From Pseudomonas sp. LS-2 (GTDB lineage: Bacteria > Pseudomonadota > Gammaproteobacteria > Pseudomonadales > Pseudomonadaceae), in the NCBI RefSeq assembly GCF_003605735.1, contig NZ_QXTJ01000026.1, positions 124,803 to 164,353 of the forward strand: a DNA stretch of 39,551 bases. The letters are read 5' to 3'. The translations under genes were made by a program, and so were the position numbers. A model generated the notes under the pieces. That model was given only the letters and a program-made list of their open reading frames with translations, searched no databases and was not told the origin of the DNA. Positions 1-8,274 of the stretch are shown in pieces (positions within the stretch are counted from its first letter, which is position 1; the number at the start of each line of letters is the position of its first letter).

Positions 1-921
1 GCCGTATGTGCTTTGTTGACGGGAGCGAAAGCGAGCGAACAGAGAAGTCGACAGCACCGGAACCGGTACGGCCTGCTCCATGGCAGCTTCGATGGTCCAG
101 CGGCCTTCACCGCTGTCGGCCACGGAGCCCGAATAGGCGTTGAGTTGCGGGTCGGTGGCCAGCGCGTCGGCGGTCAGGTCCAGCAACCAGGAGGAAACCA
201 CGCTGCCGCGACGCCAGACTTCAGCGATATCGCCCAGGTTGAGATCGAAGCGCTGATCTTCCGGCAAGTTGTCCGAGTTCTTGGTCTTGAGAATGTCGAA
301 GCCTTCGGCGAAGGCCTGCATCATTCCGTACTCGATGCCGTTGTGGATCATCTTGACGAAGTGACCGGCGCCCGGAGGGCCGGCATGGATATAACCTTGC
401 TCGGCACGCGGATCGGCATCCTTGGCGCGGTCTTTGGTGCGCGGGATGGTGCCGATGCCGGGTGCCAGGGTCTTGAACAGCGGATCCAGACGATTCACGA
501 CCTCGGTTTCACCGCCGATCATCATGCAGTAGCCACGCTCCAGCCCCCAGACGCCGCCGGAGGTACCGACGTCGACGTAGTGCAGGCCTTTTTCCTGTAG
601 CGCGTGGGAGCGACGAACGTCGTCCTTATAGAACGTGTTGCCGCCGTCGATGATTACATCGTCTTTGTCGAGCAGGTCGGCCAAGGTATCGATCGTGTCT
701 TCTGTTGGAGCGCCAGCAGGCAACATCACCCAGACGGCTCGCGGCTTTTCCAGTGCGGCCACCAGTGACTTGAGGTCATTGGCTGGCGTCGAACCTTCAT
801 TGGCGAGGTTGGTGCGAGACTGCTCATCGCGATCATAGACCACAGTGGTGTGGCCATTGAGCATCAGTCGACGTGCGATGTTGCCGCCCATGCGGCCTAG
901 TCCAACAATCCCGAGTTGCAT
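1..921 (-). CDS. gnd: 6-phosphogluconate dehydrogenase, decarboxylating (partial, C-terminus off the left edge)
   Basis: Oxidative decarboxylation of 6-phosphogluconate to ribulose 5-phosphate with reduction of NAD(P), cytosolic. The start is ATG at 921-919 and the frame stays open to base 1, giving 307 residues. The Rossmann dinucleotide loop GLGRMGGN is at residues 7-14. The substrate-binding signature [12 protein letters not shown] lies near residue 120, and the [15 protein letters not shown] helix carries the catalytic Lys/Asn region just before it (FVKMIHNG). These are the hallmarks of the short YqeC/GntZ-type enzyme of about 325-330 residues, so only some 20 residues are missing. In other Pseudomonas this gene neighbours zwf, which would lie further left (family knowledge, not seen here). 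The start is favoured because the Rossmann strand begins directly at MQLGIVGLG. Confidence 0.95.
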   Translation of the reverse strand, partial: MQLGIVGLGRMGGNIARRLMLNGHTTVVYDRDEQSRTNLANEGSTPANDLKSLVAALEKPRAVWVMLPAGAPTEDTIDTLADLLDKDDVIIDGGNTFYKDDVRRSHALQEKGLHYVDVGTSGGVWGLERGYCMMIGGETEVVNRLDPLFKTLAPGIGTIPRTKDRAKDADPRAEQGYIHAGPPGAGHFVKMIHNGIEYGMMQAFAEGFDILKTKNSDNLPEDQRFDLNLGDIAEVWRRGSVVSSWLLDLTADALATDPQLNAYSGSVADSGEGRWTIEAAMEQAVPVPVLSTSLFARFRSRQQSTYG

Positions 922-1245
922 GTAGAGGTGCTCCTTAATTCGTAAACAGGGGTGCCTCATTTTATAGCCCAGTGCCGCATATTGGGTTAGTCCGGGGAGG
1001 CAAACGAAGGTTTCCCGGTGAAATTAGTTTCATGTTCAGTGACACAGAGGCGTCAAGACTGCCCTATGACGCCGGATTACGCGATCAAGAAACGTTCGCG
1101 ACATTAAAAAATAAAAAAGTTCCCTTTTCCCACAAAAGAAATCAGAATTCGCGCCGATAGAGGTAGGAGCACAGACAAGTCGGGTCGCGATGGTGTCATT
1201 GCTTGAACCTTACGAAGTTGAATCCCGCCATTTGCGAGGTGAGCA
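922..1245. other. intergenic region between gnd and a small ORF
   Basis: This 324-base stretch holds the divergent upstream regions of gnd (minus) and the 57-residue ORF (plus). A perfect 7-bp inverted repeat GGCGTCA/TGACGCC (1049-1055 and 1067-1073) is the only clear dyad. A run of A around 1107-1119 makes a locally AT-rich patch. No convincing gene was found; short reading frames here lack family features. Confidence 0.5.
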
Positions 1246-1419
1246 ATGGGCACAGTACTACCAGCAAGCGTTCCACAAACTTTGTACGTCACCGTTCGTC
1301 GCGACGAGCTGAGCCAGCTCCGGGCAGAACGTGACCAGCTGCAGAAGAAAGTCGCTCAATTGACGATGATGTTGCAGCACGCACAGCTCGCCGCCCCCGG
1401 CAACGCGTTGCAAGCCTGA
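1246..1419 (+). CDS. small hypothetical protein with a C-terminal coiled coil (57 aa)
   Basis: A 58-codon frame starts at ATG 1246 behind a GAGGTGA Shine-Dalgarno sequence at a good distance. The product has a short variable N-terminus followed by a strongly heptad-like amphipathic helix, roughly residues 19-46 (RRDELSQLRAERDQLQKK then VAQLTMML), which suggests a coiled coil. There is no signal peptide, membrane segment or cysteine. I do not recognise a family. The reading frame is supported by the ribosome binding site, the coiled-coil pattern and a downstream hairpin. It stands alone between divergent gnd and cptA, so its role cannot be inferred from context. Confidence 0.6.
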   Translation: MGTVLPASVPQTLYVTVRRDELSQLRAERDQLQKKVAQLTMMLQHAQLAAPGNALQA

Positions 1420-1443
1420 GACCCCCGCCGATGCGTGAACCAT

Positions 1444-1467
1444 GGCAAGCCCGACCAGTGGCTTGCC
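1444..1467 (+). terminator. possible hairpin terminator after the small ORF
   Basis: A perfect 8-bp stem GGCAAGCC/GGCTTGCC with an 8-base loop lies 25 bases after the small ORF stop codon. No T-run follows, so it may be a weak or factor-assisted terminator, or a mRNA 3'-end stabiliser. Confidence 0.4.
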
Positions 1468-1612
1468 CCTGAAATACCCCCTCCCCGATCGAATTCGACG
1501 TGTGGATGCTATCGCCGGCGTCGCTCATCGTCGGACCAGACACATCCTGTAATGTTCCTGTCGCTTGAAAAATAGCAATTGTGTGCTTTTAGACACGGTT
1601 CTGACATTCGAC

Positions 1613-1627
1613 TCACATTTTTTTCAC
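1613..1627 (+). promoter_or_regulatory. possible ColR-type box upstream of cptA
   Basis: TCACATTTTTTTCAC lies about 130 bases before the cptA start. Its TTTTCAC half is identical to the conserved half of the ColR consensus described for Pseudomonas putida (as I recall it), while two positions in the other half differ. ColRS is known to control cptA-type genes there, so the location fits; the match itself is imperfect. Confidence 0.35.
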
Positions 1628-1754
1628 CTGCTGATCACCATACTCCCGCCCCTCTGTGAAACGTCGGCCGGGCAAGCCCTGCCCGCTGATCGTCCCTCAC
1701 GCTAGACGACGCGGCTGCCCTGGCCGCTCGACGGATCCACTGCTGGAGCGCCTG

Positions 1755-3500
1755 ATGGCAACAACAAAACGGAGCACCACGACTCCGAAAGGTTTCGACT
1801 GGACCGGCCTGATCTGGCTGTTCGTATTCTTCTGGTACTTTTCCGGTATCACCCAACTGCTGATTCAGCTGACCGGCATCACCGGCTTTGCAGGCTTTCG
1901 CCAGGCGTTCGTGATGAGCGGCATCTGGCTGGCCCCCATGCTGCTGTTCCCCAACAAAACCCGGATCATGGCCGCCGTGATCGGCGTCGTGCTGTGGGCC
2001 TGCTCGATGGCCAGCCTGGGCTACTTCTTCATCTATCAGCAAGAATTCTCCCAGAGCGTCATCTTCATCATGTTCGAATCGAACGTGTCCGAAGCAGGCG
2101 AATACATGACCCAGTACTTCGCCTGGTGGATCGTGCTGGCCTTCCTTGCCCACACCGCCTTCGCGATTTTCCTCTGGACCCGTCTGCGTCCGGTTTACCT
2201 GCCGCGCGGCCGAGCATGGGTCACCGCCGTCGCATTGCTGGTCGCGATCATCGGCTATCCCCTGGCAAAACAGATGGCGCGTCACGATGACCTGGCCTCA
2301 GGGCTGGAAGCGTTCGAGTCGCGGATAGAGCCCGCGGTGCCGTGGCAGATGCTGGTCGCTTACCATCGCTACACCCAGCAGCTGGACAACATGCAAGGCA
2401 TGCTCACCGCCAGCAGCAATATTGCCCCCCTGAAAAACCTCAAGGATCAACAGGCCAATCTGCCGACCACGCTGGTTCTGGTGATCGGCGAGTCGACCAA
2501 CCGCGGCCGCATGCATCTATATGGCTACCCACGCCAGACCACGCCGAACCTGGATGCCATGAAAGACCAGTTGCAGGTGTTCAACAATGTCATCACCCCG
2601 CGCCCCTACACCATTGAGGCGCTGCAACAGGTTCTGACATTCGCCGACGAAGAGAACCCTGACCTCTACCTGAAGACGCCGTCCATCGTCAGCGTCATGA
2701 AACAGGCCGGATACAAGACCTTCTGGATCACCAACCAGCAGACCATGACCAAGCGCAACACCATGCTCACGACCTTTTCCGAACAGGCCGACGAGCAGGT
2801 CTATCTGAACAACAACCGCAACCAGAACGCCCGTCAGTACGACGGCGACGTGCTCGAACCGTTTTCCAAGGCGCTCACCGATGCGGCGCCGCGCAAGCTG
2901 ATCGTCGTGCACCTCTTGGGTACACACATGAGCTATCAATACCGCTATCCCCAGGAATTCGCGAAGTTCTCCGGCCGCGACGGCGTGCCCGCCGCCGTCG
3001 ACGACAGCAAGCTCGATCTTTACAACAGCTATGACAACGCGGTGCTGTACAACGACTTCGTGGTGTCCAGCCTGATCAAGGAGTATGGCAAGGCCGATCC
3101 GAACGGCTTCCTGCTGTACCTCTCCGACCATGGCGAGGACGTCTACGACTCGCCGAGCCGTGACGTGCTGGGGCGCAACGAGGCCAAGCCGACGATCCCG
3201 ATGTACACGGTGCCGTTCATTGCTTACGCCTCACCCAAGTGGCGCGAGACCCACGACTGGAATTTCGACAGCATTCACAACCGCCCGTACACCAGTTCCA
3301 ACCTGATTCACACCTGGGCGCAACTGGCCGGATTGAGCTTTGACGAGCTGGACACCACCAAGAGCCTGGTCAGTCTGGATTTCAAGGCGCGTCCGCGCAT
3401 GATTGGCGACCCCTACGCGCAAAAGGGCCTGAGTGACTTTGCGATGATGGAAAAGACCGCCAAGCAAACAGAAGCCGCTCCGGAAGTGGCGTTGAAATAA
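1755..3500 (+). CDS. cptA: phosphoethanolamine transferase CptA
   Basis: Inner-membrane sulfatase-fold enzyme that transfers phosphoethanolamine from phosphatidylethanolamine to lipopolysaccharide (core in the CptA family). The start ATG 1755 follows a GGAG motif and gives 581 residues, close to the E. coli CptA length; an in-frame upstream start would only add an Arg/Pro-rich segment without family character. Several hydrophobic helices occupy about residues 14-195. The periplasmic catalytic domain begins near residue 235. Its motif GESTNRG supplies Glu246 as metal ligand and Thr248 as the phosphorylated nucleophile. The SDHGED motif supplies Asp458 and His459 as further zinc ligands. It is followed by a strong terminator shared with the convergent TerC gene. 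Modification of LPS commonly affects cationic peptide and metal tolerance, and the possible ColR box upstream agrees with that. Confidence 0.93.
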   Translation: MATTKRSTTTPKGFDWTGLIWLFVFFWYFSGITQLLIQLTGITGFAGFRQAFVMSGIWLAPMLLFPNKTRIMAAVIGVVLWACSMASLGYFFIYQQEFSQSVIFIMFESNVSEAGEYMTQYFAWWIVLAFLAHTAFAIFLWTRLRPVYLPRGRAWVTAVALLVAIIGYPLAKQMARHDDLASGLEAFESRIEPAVPWQMLVAYHRYTQQLDNMQGMLTASSNIAPLKNLKDQQANLPTTLVLVIGESTNRGRMHLYGYPRQTTPNLDAMKDQLQVFNNVITPRPYTIEALQQVLTFADEENPDLYLKTPSIVSVMKQAGYKTFWITNQQTMTKRNTMLTTFSEQADEQVYLNNNRNQNARQYDGDVLEPFSKALTDAAPRKLIVVHLLGTHMSYQYRYPQEFAKFSGRDGVPAAVDDSKLDLYNSYDNAVLYNDFVVSSLIKEYGKADPNGFLLYLSDHGEDVYDSPSRDVLGRNEAKPTIPMYTVPFIAYASPKWRETHDWNFDSIHNRPYTSSNLIHTWAQLAGLSFDELDTTKSLVSLDFKARPRMIGDPYAQKGLSDFAMMEKTAKQTEAAPEVALK

Positions 3501-3554
3501 CCCCGCAGCGCAATCTGTGACACAGCGACCCGCGACACGATATTCTGCGACACA

Positions 3555-3590
3555 ACAAGAAGGCCTGCGCAATGCAGGCCTTCTTGTTTT
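3555..3590. terminator. bidirectional intrinsic terminator between cptA and the TerC gene
   Basis: A perfect 14-bp stem ACAAGAAGGCCTGC/GCAGGCCTTCTTGT with a 5-base loop lies between the convergent stop codons at 3500 and 3633. On the plus strand it is followed by T residues (GTTTT spans the end of the stem), so it should end cptA transcription well; the reverse reading has only a short T stretch. Confidence 0.85.
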
Positions 3591-3632
3591 GGGAGGTAGC
3601 AACCGTTCTGACGCCGTGGCAAACGCTGAAAC

Positions 3633-5180
3633 TCAGACCTTGCGCAACAACACCCGCGTCACCCGGCGCTCCTGCACTTGAACCACCCTCATGCGCCAGC
3701 CCTCCCATTGCAGCTCATCGCCAATGGCTGGCAGCCGATCCAGCAGGCTCATCACCAGCCCCGCCAAGGTCTGATATTCATCGCAGGCACGCGCCTTGAA
3801 ACCGATGCGCTCGCGCAGGTGGGTCAGGTTCATGGCGGCGTTGACCAGCACACCTTCGCCCTCCTCGACCAGATCCGGGCCATCGATCTCGCTGGCGTCG
3901 GGTAACTCACCGGCGATGGATTCCAGAATGTCGGTCATGGTCAGGATGCCGACGAAGTCCCCGAACTCGTTGACAACGAAGGCAATGTGCGTGGACTTTG
4001 CGCGCATCTGATCCAGCGCGTTGAGGATCGAGAACGTCTCCAACAGGTTGATCGCCGTGCGCGTGAGGTGTTCAAGGTTAAGCTGACTACCGGCCAACAA
4101 CCCATTGAGCAACTCTTTCTTGTGCACGAACCCCAACGGTTCCTCGCCTCGCCCTGAACGAATCAGTGGCAATCGGGAGTAGGAGGACGCCATCAACTGC
4201 TGACGGATGATTGCCTCATCGTCTGCCAGATCGATCATGTCGACATCCGTGCGTGCCGTCATGACACTGCGAATCGGCCGCTGCGCCAGTTGCAGCACGC
4301 CGCTGATCATCACCCGTTCACGACGGTCAAAAACCGCGCCTTCCGCATCGCCATCGAGCATGTCGACGATGTCCTCGCCCACTTCCTCGACACCCGGCTT
4401 GCGCCCACCCAGCAAACGCAGAACCGCATGGGCCATGCGCTCTCGCCGGGGAAGATTGCCCTTCAGACTGCGTTTGCGCCGCGAGCGCGCCACCTGGTTG
4501 AACACTTCGATGAGGATCGAGAAGCCAATGGCCGCATACAGGTAGCCCTTGGGAATATGAAACCCCAGGCCATCGGCGGTCAGGCTAAAGCCGATCATCA
4601 TCAAGAAGCCCAGACACAACATGATGACGGTCGGGTGAGCGTTGACGAACGCGGTCAAGGGTTTGCTGGCGACGATCATGATGCCAATTGAGAAAATCAC
4701 GGCGATCATCATGATCGATAGCTCATCGACCATGCCGACGGCGGTGATCACCGCGTCCAGCGAGAAGACTGCGTCGAGCACCACGATCTGCGCGACGATC
4801 GGCCAGAACAGAGCGTAAGTCGCGCTGCCCGATTGCTGGGTGACATGGCCCTCCAGCCGTTCATGCAACTCCATGGTCGCCTTGAACAGCAGGAAAATAC
4901 CGCCGAAGAGCATGATCAGATCGCGCCCGGAGAAACTTTTCTCGAAGACGTCGAACAGCGGCTCGGTCAGCGTGACCATCCAGGAAATACTCGCCAGCAG
5001 GCCCAGGCGCATGATCAGCGCCAACGACAGCCCCAGCACGCGTGCCCGGTCTCGCTGCTCCGGGGGCAGCTTGTCGGCAAGGATGGCGATGAACACCAGG
5101 TTATCGATGCCCAGCACCAGTTCGAGCACGATCAGCGTCAACAGGCCAAGCCACGCCGTCGGATCCGCAAGCCATTCCAT
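3633..5180 (-). CDS. TerC-family membrane protein with CBS pair and CorC/HlyC domain (YoaE-like)
   Basis: A 515-residue protein with the architecture of E. coli YoaE. The N-terminal TerC-type membrane domain spans about residues 1-240 with about seven helices, and includes the GIDNLVFI and [14 protein letters not shown] motifs whose acidic residues are typical of metal-handling TerC proteins. Residues 300-425 form a pair of CBS domains (starting [18 protein letters not shown], ending [21 protein letters not shown]). The last 80 residues form the transporter-associated CorC/HlyC domain. The role is probably cation export or membrane metal homeostasis; the ion is not determined by sequence. The start ATG 5180 lies 3 bases after the end of a possible leader ORF, whose last codons contain the likely ribosome binding site (GGGAAGAAC). 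Confidence 0.88.
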   Translation of the reverse strand: MEWLADPTAWLGLLTLIVLELVLGIDNLVFIAILADKLPPEQRDRARVLGLSLALIMRLGLLASISWMVTLTEPLFDVFEKSFSGRDLIMLFGGIFLLFKATMELHERLEGHVTQQSGSATYALFWPIVAQIVVLDAVFSLDAVITAVGMVDELSIMMIAVIFSIGIMIVASKPLTAFVNAHPTVIMLCLGFLMMIGFSLTADGLGFHIPKGYLYAAIGFSILIEVFNQVARSRRKRSLKGNLPRRERMAHAVLRLLGGRKPGVEEVGEDIVDMLDGDAEGAVFDRRERVMISGVLQLAQRPIRSVMTARTDVDMIDLADDEAIIRQQLMASSYSRLPLIRSGRGEEPLGFVHKKELLNGLLAGSQLNLEHLTRTAINLLETFSILNALDQMRAKSTHIAFVVNEFGDFVGILTMTDILESIAGELPDASEIDGPDLVEEGEGVLVNAAMNLTHLRERIGFKARACDEYQTLAGLVMSLLDRLPAIGDELQWEGWRMRVVQVQERRVTRVLLRKV

Positions 5181-5183
5181 GCT

Positions 5184-5363
5184 TCAGTTCTTCCCGTTCA
5201 GTGGTGATTTCACAGGCGCGACAAATCCCGGCCCACGTGAGTGGGGGCCGTGACGGTTGAGCATCTGGATGGGAAAGCGCATTTCAACGCCGGGGCGTGT
5301 GCGGGAGGGATCGGCGTTCAGACAGCGGGATCGACGACTGGGAGGTTCCAGTGAGAGTGACAT
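5184..5363 (-). CDS. possible leader ORF upstream of the TerC gene (59 aa)
   Basis: A 60-codon frame (ATG 5363, TGA 5186-5184) starts 5 bases after an AGGA ribosome binding site and stops 3 bases before the TerC start codon, so the two could be translationally coupled. The peptide is rich in Pro and Arg (MSLSLEPPSRRSR near the N-terminus) with no recognisable domain. Some metal transporter genes have Pro-rich leader peptides or riboswitches in this position; I could not fold the region into a recognised metal riboswitch by eye. It may be only an untranslated leader. Confidence 0.35.
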   Translation of the reverse strand: MSLSLEPPSRRSRCLNADPSRTRPGVEMRFPIQMLNRHGPHSRGPGFVAPVKSPLNGKN

Positions 5364-5566
5364 GGGTGTCCTGAATTCAATACGGGAGGCGATCCTACCG
5401 CGCGCATGGAAGCGTCTTACAGGACATAACTGTTACAAATATTTTGGCAGGTGCTGCCGGGGCAACAGTCGATACGATTTCTGTAGCAGCCCGGCTCGCC
5501 GGCGGTGGCGTCTGGATGATCGCTGCCACCGGCAAGCCGAACGGCTACAGAATGTGGCGACGCGGA
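5364..5566. other. upstream region of the TerC gene and REP element
   Basis: About 200 bases between the possible leader ORF and the 3' end of the GNAT gene. An AT-rich patch around 5430-5445 could hold the promoter of the TerC transcript (minus strand), but no clear -35/-10 pair can be assigned. The rest is a 70-bp REP element, listed separately. Confidence 0.4.
5481..5550. repeat. REP-type palindrome, diverged copy
   Basis: A 70-bp imperfect inverted repeat: CTGTAGCAGCCCGGCTCGCC on the left mirrors GGCAAGCCGAACGGCTACAG on the right, with GGCGGTGGCG and CGCTGCCACC inside. The length and outline match the three copies at 17901-18350, so it belongs to the same REP doublet family, with more substitutions. 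It lies 16 bases from the 3' end of the GNAT gene. Confidence 0.85.
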
Positions 5567-6058
5567 TTACAACGCCTTCTGCCAGAACAGCGCCCGTCCC
5601 ATCTGCGGGTCGAGTTGATAATCGGAGAAACCCAGCTTCTCGTAGGCGCCCTGGGCAACCTTGTTGCCTTCCAGCACTTCAAGGGTGATCTTGCAGCAGC
5701 CGCGCTGGCGGGCGATTTCTTCGACCTTGCCCAGCATCTTCTGGCTGATCCCCTGGCCTCGAGCGGACGCTATGACCACCACGTCGTGAACGTTGACCAG
5801 CGGACGGCAGACAAACGTGGAGAAACCTTCGAAGCAGTTGACCAGCCCGACCGGCTCGCCGGCGATGAAGGCCAGGACGCTGAAGGCATGGGGCCTCTTG
5901 GCCAGTTCGATCGCCAACTGCTGGCGGGTGTCCATGGACAGCGACTCGCCGCCGCCCATGGCGTCTTCAGCGTATTGATTGAGCAGGAAACCGATGGCTT
6001 CAGCGTGAACCGGATTGCTATAGCTGGCCTGCAGGACCAGCACCTCAGGGGCTTGCAT
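5567..6058 (-). CDS. GNAT family N-acetyltransferase (163 aa)
   Basis: Acetyl-CoA-dependent N-acetyltransferase with unknown substrate. The central strand and loop VVVIASARGQGISQKML (about residues 93-109) is motif A of the GNAT fold, with the RGQGIS turn binding the CoA pyrophosphate. The following LEVLEGNKVAQGAYEKLGF (about 126-144) is motif B, with the usual Asn and Tyr/Leu-Gly-Phe ending. The length is standard for a single GNAT domain. The start ATG 6058 has a GAGGAAG ribosome binding site. The gene is monocistronic, convergent with nothing on its left except a REP element, and no neighbour indicates the substrate. Confidence 0.85.
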   Translation of the reverse strand: MQAPEVLVLQASYSNPVHAEAIGFLLNQYAEDAMGGGESLSMDTRQQLAIELAKRPHAFSVLAFIAGEPVGLVNCFEGFSTFVCRPLVNVHDVVVIASARGQGISQKMLGKVEEIARQRGCCKITLEVLEGNKVAQGAYEKLGFSDYQLDPQMGRALFWQKAL

Positions 6059-6378
6059 TGACTTCCTCTACAACTCGGGGGGTAACAGGCAGTGGCGGAA
6101 CCTGACCGACTGCCGCGTGACGGGGATTCTAACGTGAGCCGCACCAAAATATCCCGATACAAAAGTCGGAATTTTCCGAATCCGCACAAGAATCGGTCTC
6201 TGCTGCACCGAGAAAAGGCGACGCCATTTACTTCGTGACTGACCGGTCGCGAAAAGCGCACGACCCGCTATGCTCTCCGAGCCGCACTGGTTTGATTGTC
6301 GAACAATCCGACCAGCGGCACTAAACGTGATTTCGAGGTAAATCGTGCGCCAGAACGGCGCGTTCTATGGTCATGGGG

Positions 6379-6412
6379 TTTTTGTAGCGCGATGAAAATT
6401 TTCCTACAAAAA
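6379..6412. promoter_or_regulatory. perfect inverted repeat upstream of glgA (possible operator)
   Basis: TTTTTGTAG at 6379-6387 and CTACAAAAA at 6404-6412 form a perfect 9-bp dyad with a 16-base spacer, about 85 bases upstream of the possible -10 element. Half-sites two helical turns apart on one face suggest a regulator binding site rather than a terminator. No regulator can be named. Confidence 0.4.
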
Positions 6413-6493
6413 GCAGCCATCCCGCACGCCAGACATTTCCGTGAAAAAAAGTCGAAACTTCTACAAATGCCCTGGGTCAGCACATTAGAGCGC

Positions 6494-6500
6494 CTATGCT
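6494..6500 (+). promoter_or_regulatory. possible RpoS-like -10 element for the glgA operon
   Basis: CTATGCT at 6494-6500 is one base from the extended -10 typical of RpoS promoters (CTATACT). An AAACTT with TCAGC 16 bases later (6455-6481) is a poor match to an AlgU promoter. Glycogen and trehalose genes are commonly under stress sigma factors, so either would make sense. This is a visual match only. Confidence 0.3.
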
Positions 6501-6661
6501 ATTGGTTGAAGCCCGAGCAGAGGCCGCTTTCACCCTGTCCTTCACTATGCAGTCGGTAAATGGGTATCGATCTTGCGTAGGTCTTGTGTGCCTGGCCATA
6601 GGACATGGCCAATTACAACTCAAGTGCTGTACCAACACTGCGTATCGAATGGGAGAAAACG

Positions 6662-8248
6662 ATGATTAGTGCCGCTGTCAAAACCCAGAAGGGAGAGAGT
6701 TTTAATCAGCCGGCCAGCGAGCTGACCCATCTGCCGGTCTTCGCAACGACGAGCGCACCTGTGCTGCAACTGCCTCCTGTCCAACCAGGCATGTCGATGG
6801 CCAACAGGAAAAAAATCCTGTTCGTGACATCGGAAATGGCCGATCTGGTGAAAACCGGCGGTCTGGGCGATGTGTCTGCTGCACTGCCGCGCGCCATGCG
6901 CCACCTGCACGATGTACGCGTGCTGATTCCCGGCTACCCACAGGTCATCAATAGCGGAAACCCGATTCACATCATCAGTGAACTGAGCGGGCATGCCGCA
7001 CTGCCTCCCTGCAAGATCGGCCGTATGGACATGAAAGACGGTCTGGTCATTTATGTGCTGATCTGCCCGGAGCTGTACGAGCGCGAAGGCACGCCGTATG
7101 GCGACAATCACGGCCGTGACTGGTCGGACAACCACATTCGCTTTGCCCGTCTGGGTCTGGCGGCTGCCGACTTCGCGGCGGGCGCGGTGAAAACCCAGTG
7201 GTGCCCGGAACTGGTCCACGCCCATGACTGGCCAGCGGGCCTGGCCCCTGCCTACATGAAGTGGCGCGGTCAGACCACGCCGACCATCTTCACCATCCAC
7301 AACCTGGCGTACCAGGGTTTCGTGAGCACGGCGTCGAGCCGTGAACTGGGGATCCCGGATGAAGCGCTGGGGCCGGACGGCATGGAGTTCTACGGTCGGT
7401 TGTCTTTCATCAAGGCGGGCATGGCGTACGCGAGCCACATCACCACGGTGAGTGCGACTTACGCCAAGGAAATCACCACCGCCGATTTTGGCTGCGGGCT
7501 GGAAGGCTTTCTGCAAAGCAAGGCCAATCGCGGCCAACTGAGCGGGATCCCGAACGGCATCGACGAAAGCTGGGATGCGGCCACCGATGAACACCTGATC
7601 TGCCGTTTTGCGCCCAATGAATGGACGCGCAAGGAGATCAACGCCGATCACGTGCGCGAACTGTTCGAACTCGAGCCTTCCACCGGCCCACTGTTCGCCG
7701 TCGTTTCGCGACTGGTCTACCAAAAGGGCCTGGACCTGACCATCGGCGTGGCCGAGCACATTGTCGACAACGGTGGACAGATCGCGATCATCGGTCGCGG
7801 CGAACCGGACGAAGAAGACGCCATGCGCGCCCTCGCTGCCCGTTTTCCCGGTCAGATCAGCGTTCGCGTCGGCTTCAACGAAACCGATGCGCGACGCATG
7901 TTCGCCGGCAGCGACTTTCTGCTGATGCCGTCGCGTTACGAGCCTTGTGGCCTGAGCCAGATGTACGCCCAGCGCTTCGGCTCGCTGCCGGTGGCCCGTC
8001 GTACCGGCGGTCTGGCGGACACGATCGAAGATGGTTGCACCGGGTTCCTGTTCGACGAATCGACTGTGGAAAGCTACACCGAAGCGCTGACCCGTGCATT
8101 CAAGGTCTACGCCAATCCACCGCTGCTCAACGCCATGCGTTGCCGCGCCATGGCTGCCCCGTTCGACTGGCACAAGGCGGTCGAACCCTATGCCGATCTG
8201 TATCAGGAACTGTTGAAGAAGAACGTGGGCGCTGCGCTGCAATACTGA
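6662..8248 (+). CDS. glgA: glycogen synthase GlgA (GT5)
   Basis: Transfers glucose from ADP-glucose to the non-reducing end of alpha-1,4-glucan. Start ATG 6662 is chosen because GGGAG lies 6 bases upstream; a further in-frame ATG at 6605 would add 19 residues. The product is 528 residues with an N-terminal extension of about 50 residues before the catalytic Rossmann domain. The nucleotide-sugar loop KTGGLGDV follows ILFVTSEMADLV. The HAHDWPAG motif marks the first domain. The second domain carries SRLVYQKGLDLTIG and the MPSRYEPCGLSQMYAQRFG / ARRTGGLADTI region that binds the ADP-sugar. It is the first gene of the glgA-treZ-malQ-treY-DUF2934-glgX operon and feeds glucan to the following enzymes. 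No glgC is nearby, so the source of ADP-glucose is elsewhere. Confidence 0.95.
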   Translation: MISAAVKTQKGESFNQPASELTHLPVFATTSAPVLQLPPVQPGMSMANRKKILFVTSEMADLVKTGGLGDVSAALPRAMRHLHDVRVLIPGYPQVINSGNPIHIISELSGHAALPPCKIGRMDMKDGLVIYVLICPELYEREGTPYGDNHGRDWSDNHIRFARLGLAAADFAAGAVKTQWCPELVHAHDWPAGLAPAYMKWRGQTTPTIFTIHNLAYQGFVSTASSRELGIPDEALGPDGMEFYGRLSFIKAGMAYASHITTVSATYAKEITTADFGCGLEGFLQSKANRGQLSGIPNGIDESWDAATDEHLICRFAPNEWTRKEINADHVRELFELEPSTGPLFAVVSRLVYQKGLDLTIGVAEHIVDNGGQIAIIGRGEPDEEDAMRALAARFPGQISVRVGFNETDARRMFAGSDFLLMPSRYEPCGLSQMYAQRFGSLPVARRTGGLADTIEDGCTGFLFDESTVESYTEALTRAFKVYANPPLLNAMRCRAMAAPFDWHKAVEPYADLYQELLKKNVGAALQY

Positions 8249-8274
8249 TTCATGAACTGAAAAAGGGGTAACGG

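Larger units (their letters stand above)
6059..6661. other. intergenic region between the GNAT gene and glgA
   Basis: About 600 bases without a supported gene. It holds the upstream region of the GNAT gene (minus), a 9-bp perfect inverted repeat at 6379-6412, a possible stationary-phase promoter near 6494-6500 and a leader of about 150 bases for glgA. The open frames in this stretch have no family character. Base composition is distinctly more AT-rich in 6370-6500 than in the flanking genes. Confidence 0.6.

Noticed and set aside
5181..5400. Metal riboswitch (yybP-ykoY type) upstream of the TerC gene
   Set aside because: The conserved core could not be found by eye; a covariance search would be needed.
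5257..5688. 143-codon plus-strand frame through the REP element
   Set aside because: It reads through the REP palindrome and the opposite strand of the GNAT gene; composition is that of a shadow frame.
6455..6481. AlgU-type promoter upstream of glgA
   Set aside because: AAACTT with TCAGC at 16 bases matches too poorly to be called on its own; mentioned only as an alternative.
6296..6559. 87-codon frame in front of glgA
   Set aside because: It runs across the inverted repeat and the probable promoter, with no protein-like character or ribosome binding site.
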